Assembly (NCBI RefSeq): GCF_900111575.1 | Contig: NZ_FOIF01000004.1 | Location: 1 to 64,000, forward strand | Direction: 5' to 3' | DNA from: Anaerobranca gottschalkii DSM 13577 | GTDB taxonomy: Bacteria; Bacillota; Proteinivoracia; Proteinivoracales; Proteinivoracaceae | DNA length: 64,000 nucleotides | Shown: positions 60,636 to 64,000 of the stretch, in pieces | Position numbering within the stretch: position 1 is the first letter of the stretch | How the letters are laid out: every line of letters starts with the position of its first letter | Notes under the pieces: model-generated | Seen by the model: the letters and a program-made list of their open reading frames with translations, nothing else | Database searches by the model: none | What the model was told of the DNA's origin: nothing | Program-made: the position numbers and the translations under genes

Positions 60636-63600
60636 ATGGAAAAGTTTAAAGAACTATCAAATCTGCCTGTAGCAGAAAATGAAAGTTCATTAGCTAAATT
60701 TTGGGATGAAATTGATCTACTAAACAAAACAGTAGAAAACCGAAAAGACGCTAAACCCTTCATATTTTATGAAGGTCCTCCAACTGCCAACGGTAAACCT
60801 GGTATCCACCACGTTATCTCAAGGACACTTAAAGATTCTGTTTGCCGTTATAAAACAATGACAGGATACCAAGTTAAAAGAAAGGCCGGTTGGGATACCC
60901 ATGGTTTGCCAGTAGAGTTAGAAGTTGAAAAACAACTAAATCTCTCCAGTAAAGCAGATATCGAAAAATACGGAATTGCTGAATTTAATCAAAAATGTAG
61001 AGAATCAGTATTTACTTACGAAAAATTGTGGACAGAAATGACTAAAAGAATGGCTTATCTAATTGATTTAGATAACCCTTATATTACCCTTTCTAACGAT
61101 TATATTGAATCAGTATGGTGGATCTTAGATAAATTCTTTAAAGAAGGATACATTTATGAAGGTCATAAAATATTGCCATACTGCCCAAGATGTGGTACTG
61201 GCTTAGCTTCCCACGAAGTAGCTCAAGGGTATAAAGAAATTAAATCAAATACCGTAATCGTTCCTTTCAAATTAAAGGATAAAGATGAATATGTATTAGT
61301 TTGGACTACTACCCCTTGGACCTTAGCTTCCAACGTTGCCTTAGCAGTACACCCTGAAGTTACCTATATCCGTGCTAACAAAGATGGTAAAGTATATATT
61401 GTTGCCAAAGCTTTAGCTGAAAAGGTATTAGGAGATGATTTCCAAATTCTAAGTGAACTAAAAGGTCAAGAACTAGAGTATACCGAATATGAACAATTAA
61501 TGCCCTTTGTTAAACCTGATAAAAAAGCTTTTTTTATCACCACAGCAGATTTCGTAACAACCGATGACGGTACAGGTATTGTTCACATCGCCCCTGCCTT
61601 TGGTGAAGATGACTACGGAGTAAGTTTAAAATATGATTTACCAATCTTACAACCGGTAGATGAATCAGGTAAATATACTGATACTCCATGGAAAGGTAGA
61701 TTTGTAATCGATTGTGATGTAGACATTATAAAATGGTTGCACAAAGAAGAAAAACTCTTTAGCAAAGAAAAGTTTGCCCATAACTATCCCCACTGCTGGA
61801 GATGTACTACTCCCCTATTGTACTATGGAAAACCTAGTTGGTTTATCGAAGTAACCAAAATGAAGGACAAACTGATCGAAAACAATAATTCTGTTAAATG
61901 GTTTCCCAGTTACGTCGGTGAAAAGCGTTTTGGTAACTGGTTAGAAAATCTAAATGATTGGGCAATTTCTAGAAACCGTTATTGGGGTACACCTCTAAAT
62001 ATTTGGAGATGTACTTGTGGTCATACACAATCAATCGGTTCTAGAAAAGAATTAGTTGAAAAGGCTATCGAAAAAATCGATGAAAGGATAGAGCTTCACA
62101 GACCTTTTATTGATGAAGTTCACTTAAAATGCGAAAAATGTGGTGGCTCTATGTCTAGAGTGACAGAAGTTATTGACTGCTGGTTTGATAGTGGAGCTAT
62201 GCCATTTGCCCAACACCATTACCCCTTTGAAAACAAAGAAAACTTCCATGAATTATTCCCTGCCGACTTCATCTGTGAAGGTATAGATCAAACTAGAGGT
62301 TGGTTTTATTCACTCTTAGCAATTTCTACTTTTGTAACTGGTCAAGCTCCTTATAAACAAGTGCTAGTCAACGACTTGATTTTAGATAAAGAAGGAAGAA
62401 AAATGTCAAAATCTAGGGGTAACACAGTAGATCCCTTCCAGTTATTTGATCAGTACGGTGCCGATGTTTTAAGATGGTATCTATTGTATGTTTCGCCTCC
62501 TTGGACCCCGACAAGATTTGATATTGAAGGACTCAAAGAAGTACAAAGTAAATTCTTTGGTACACTAAAAAATGTTTATACATTCTTTACCCTTTATGCC
62601 AATACCGATGAAATTAATCCTAGAAAATTTTTCATCCCTTATACTGATAGGCCTGAACTAGATCGTTGGATTATCTCAAAATTTAACAGCTTAGTTAAAG
62701 ATGTCAGAGAGGATATGGATGAATTCGATTTAACCAGGGCTGTTAGAAGAATTCAAGAATTTGTAAACGAAGATTTATCTAATTGGTACATTAGAAGGGC
62801 CCGCCGTCGTTTCTGGGCATCTGACTTAACGGAAGATAAAAAAGCAGTTTACAATACAACTTATGAAGTATTAGTAGGAGTAGCAAAAATGGTAGCACCT
62901 TTTGCACCTTATCTTGCAGAAGAAATGTATAGAAACTTAACCGGTAAACTTTCCGTCCACTTGGCCGATTATCCACAAGCTGATCTAACCCTTATTGATA
63001 AACACGTAGAAAAAAGAATGGATTTAGTTAGGGATTTAGTAAGCTTAGGTAGAGCTGCTAGGGTACAATGTAAAATTAAAGTTCGCCAACCAATCCAAAA
63101 AATGATCATCGATGGTTCCCATGAAAATCTAATCAATGATTTAGTTCCACTAATGAAAGAAGAACTTAATGTTAAAGAAGTAGAATTTGCTAAAGACTTA
63201 AATCAGTTTATGAACTTTATTTTAAAACCCAACTTCAAGGTAGCTGGACCAAGATTAGGTGAAAAGATCAAACTTTTAGTTCCTGCCCTACAAAAACTAG
63301 ATGGCAGCAAAGTAATTCCAAAATTAGAAAAGGGAGAAACTATCTCCATCGATATTGGTGGTGAAACACTAGAGCTAGATAAAGAATTAGTAATGATCAA
63401 TATTTCCGCTAAAGAAGGTTTTACAGTGGAGATGAAAAACAATTTATTTACAATTCTAGATACCACCTTAACCCAAGAGTTAATCGATGAAGGATATGCC
63501 AGAGAATTTGTTTCTAAAGTCCAGCAAATGAGGAAAAACAATGGTTATGAAGTAACTGATAATATCAGGATCTACTACAATGCCGATGACGAAGTAACCA

Positions 63601-63734
63601 ATGCTTTAAATACTTTTAAAGATTATATCATGTCAGAAACTTTAGCCCTCTCCATGGAAAAAGTTGATGATGATACCCTAGAAAAACAAGATATTAACGA
63701 TCATTTAACAGGTATCAAAATAGAAAGGGTATAA
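60636..63734 (+). CDS. ileS: Isoleucyl-tRNA synthetase, type 2, with GxHH in place of the HIGH motif
   Basis: IleRS of 1032 residues, the length of the eukaryote-like type 2 rather than the usual 900-940 residue bacterial type. The signature loop reads PTANGKPGIHHVISRTLKD. Residues 56-59 are G-I-H-H where class I enzymes normally have H-x-G-H. The KMSKS loop is intact (GRKMSKSRGN, near 589). The editing domain has VWTTTPWTLASNVALAVHP. Cys pairs of zinc-like sites are present (PYCPRCGTG, HCWRCTTP, HLKCEKCGG). Type 2 enzymes tolerate mupirocin, and the swapped GxHH motif has been linked to extreme resistance. A class-consistent Ile T-box precedes it. ATG at 60636. Confidence 0.96.
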   Translation: MEKFKELSNLPVAENESSLAKFWDEIDLLNKTVENRKDAKPFIFYEGPPTANGKPGIHHVISRTLKDSVCRYKTMTGYQVKRKAGWDTHGLPVELEVEKQLNLSSKADIEKYGIAEFNQKCRESVFTYEKLWTEMTKRMAYLIDLDNPYITLSNDYIESVWWILDKFFKEGYIYEGHKILPYCPRCGTGLASHEVAQGYKEIKSNTVIVPFKLKDKDEYVLVWTTTPWTLASNVALAVHPEVTYIRANKDGKVYIVAKALAEKVLGDDFQILSELKGQELEYTEYEQLMPFVKPDKKAFFITTADFVTTDDGTGIVHIAPAFGEDDYGVSLKYDLPILQPVDESGKYTDTPWKGRFVIDCDVDIIKWLHKEEKLFSKEKFAHNYPHCWRCTTPLLYYGKPSWFIEVTKMKDKLIENNNSVKWFPSYVGEKRFGNWLENLNDWAISRNRYWGTPLNIWRCTCGHTQSIGSRKELVEKAIEKIDERIELHRPFIDEVHLKCEKCGGSMSRVTEVIDCWFDSGAMPFAQHHYPFENKENFHELFPADFICEGIDQTRGWFYSLLAISTFVTGQAPYKQVLVNDLILDKEGRKMSKSRGNTVDPFQLFDQYGADVLRWYLLYVSPPWTPTRFDIEGLKEVQSKFFGTLKNVYTFFTLYANTDEINPRKFFIPYTDRPELDRWIISKFNSLVKDVREDMDEFDLTRAVRRIQEFVNEDLSNWYIRRARRRFWASDLTEDKKAVYNTTYEVLVGVAKMVAPFAPYLAEEMYRNLTGKLSVHLADYPQADLTLIDKHVEKRMDLVRDLVSLGRAARVQCKIKVRQPIQKMIIDGSHENLINDLVPLMKEELNVKEVEFAKDLNQFMNFILKPNFKVAGPRLGEKIKLLVPALQKLDGSKVIPKLEKGETISIDIGGETLELDKELVMINISAKEGFTVEMKNNLFTILDTTLTQELIDEGYAREFVSKVQQMRKNNGYEVTDNIRIYYNADDEVTNALNTFKDYIMSETLALSMEKVDDDTLEKQDINDHLTGIKIERV

Positions 63735-63740
63735 TTAAAA

Positions 63741-63775
63741 AAATAAACGAGGTTAAATTCTAACCTCGTTTATTT
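63741..63775. terminator. Bidirectional terminator after ileS
   Basis: AAATAAACGAGGTTA pairs with TAACCTCGTTTATTT around five bases and is followed by T's. It serves ileS and the convergent PTS gene. Confidence 0.9.
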
Positions 63776-63777
63776 TT

Positions 63778-64000
63778 TTATGCACTTATTCCTGTTTCTT
63801 CTACTTCAGAAAGGTTGCTTTTTTCCTCTTCTACCAACTGTTTTTCATATAGTTTAAAAAATGGATAATATACTGCACCTGATACGAAGAACAATAGAAC
63901 TACTAGTATTGCTGCCCCTACATTCCAATTAGCTGCCCACATCGCCCCAATTGGAGCAGGGGTAGTCCATGGAGGTAAGGCTACAACTTTAGATACTAAA
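63778..64000 (-). CDS. PTS cellobiose/lactose-type EIIC component, C-terminal end (cut by window edge)
   Basis: On the minus strand 73 codons run in from the right edge to TAA at 63780-63778. The peptide contains ALPPWTTPAPIGAMWAANWN, then AILVVLLFFVSGAVYYPFFKLYEKQ and an acidic tail. PWTTP and YYPFFKxYEKQ are typical of the last helix and C-terminus of LacE/CelB-type IIC proteins, which import and phosphorylate beta-glucosides. The rest lies outside the window. Confidence 0.82.
   Translation of the reverse strand, partial: LVSKVVALPPWTTPAPIGAMWAANWNVGAAILVVLLFFVSGAVYYPFFKLYEKQLVEEEKSNLSEVEETGISA

Overview
The window looks like a chromosomal piece from a low-GC, anaerobic, endospore-lineage Firmicute (Clostridia in the broad sense). 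The signs are strong AGGAGG-type ribosome binding sites, two T-box leaders, a butyryl-CoA-dehydrogenase/ETF fermentation operon, a rubrerythrin-like ferritin, UGA-encoded selenocysteine, and several Na+-type carriers (NSS, BCCT, CPA antiporter). A thermophilic or alkaliphilic anaerobe such as Anaerobranca or a Thermoanaerobacter relative would fit, but the sequence alone does not prove it.

Layout. 1-0.27 kb: the 5' part of a tnpB (IS200/IS605 group) gene. 0.6-5 kb: a PAS/AAA+/Fis sigma-54 activator, divergent from an FtsX/MacB-type ABC exporter. 5-12 kb, minus strand: a thioesterase + MaoC hydratase pair; bcd-etfB-etfA preceded by a near-perfect sigma-54 promoter and a distal palindrome; a CofE-like ligase; a cation/proton antiporter under a fluoride riboswitch; a Nudix hydrolase and a small protein. 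12-15.6 kb: a LysM protein with a His-Pro linker, an NSS transporter, and a YczE-like membrane protein translationally coupled to a 95-residue selenoprotein with an in-frame UGA. 15.6-30 kb, minus strand: a giant 2842-residue cyclic beta-1,2-glucan synthase, a nucleotidyltransferase fused to a degenerate phosphomannomutase domain, a MORN-repeat lipoprotein, and a secreted subtilase with a 5'-terminal leader hairpin. 30-34.9 kb: a TetR-controlled ABC-2 exporter with two tandem operators, and a BCCT carrier. 34.9-42 kb: a DUF885 metallopeptidase, an ABC cassette with an exported protein of unknown function, a T-box-controlled asnA, an OsmC remnant, a ferritin-like protein and a Cys-rich protein. 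42-50.7 kb: a complete alpha-diglucoside (kojibiose/trehalose type) phosphorylase locus with a binding-protein ABC importer, beta-phosphoglucomutase and a LacI regulator. 50.8-55.7 kb: an ABC importer with a DUF3798 binding protein and unknown ligand. 55.8-64 kb: a VanY-type peptidase, an LnrLMN-like ABC-2 exporter, a T-box-controlled type-2 ileS with an altered HIGH motif, and the C-terminal end of a PTS cellobiose/lactose IIC gene at the window edge.

How the parts work together. The sugar locus imports a disaccharide, phosphorolyses it to beta-glucose-1-phosphate and glucose, and isomerises the phosphate to glucose-6-phosphate. The nucleotidyltransferase may feed NDP-sugar to the glucan synthase directly downstream. 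The sigma-54 activator at the left is the obvious candidate to drive bcd-etfBA. The most notable items are the selenoprotein/YczE module, the sigma-54 site, the fluoride riboswitch, the GxHH isoleucyl-tRNA synthetase and the pseudo-mutase fusion.
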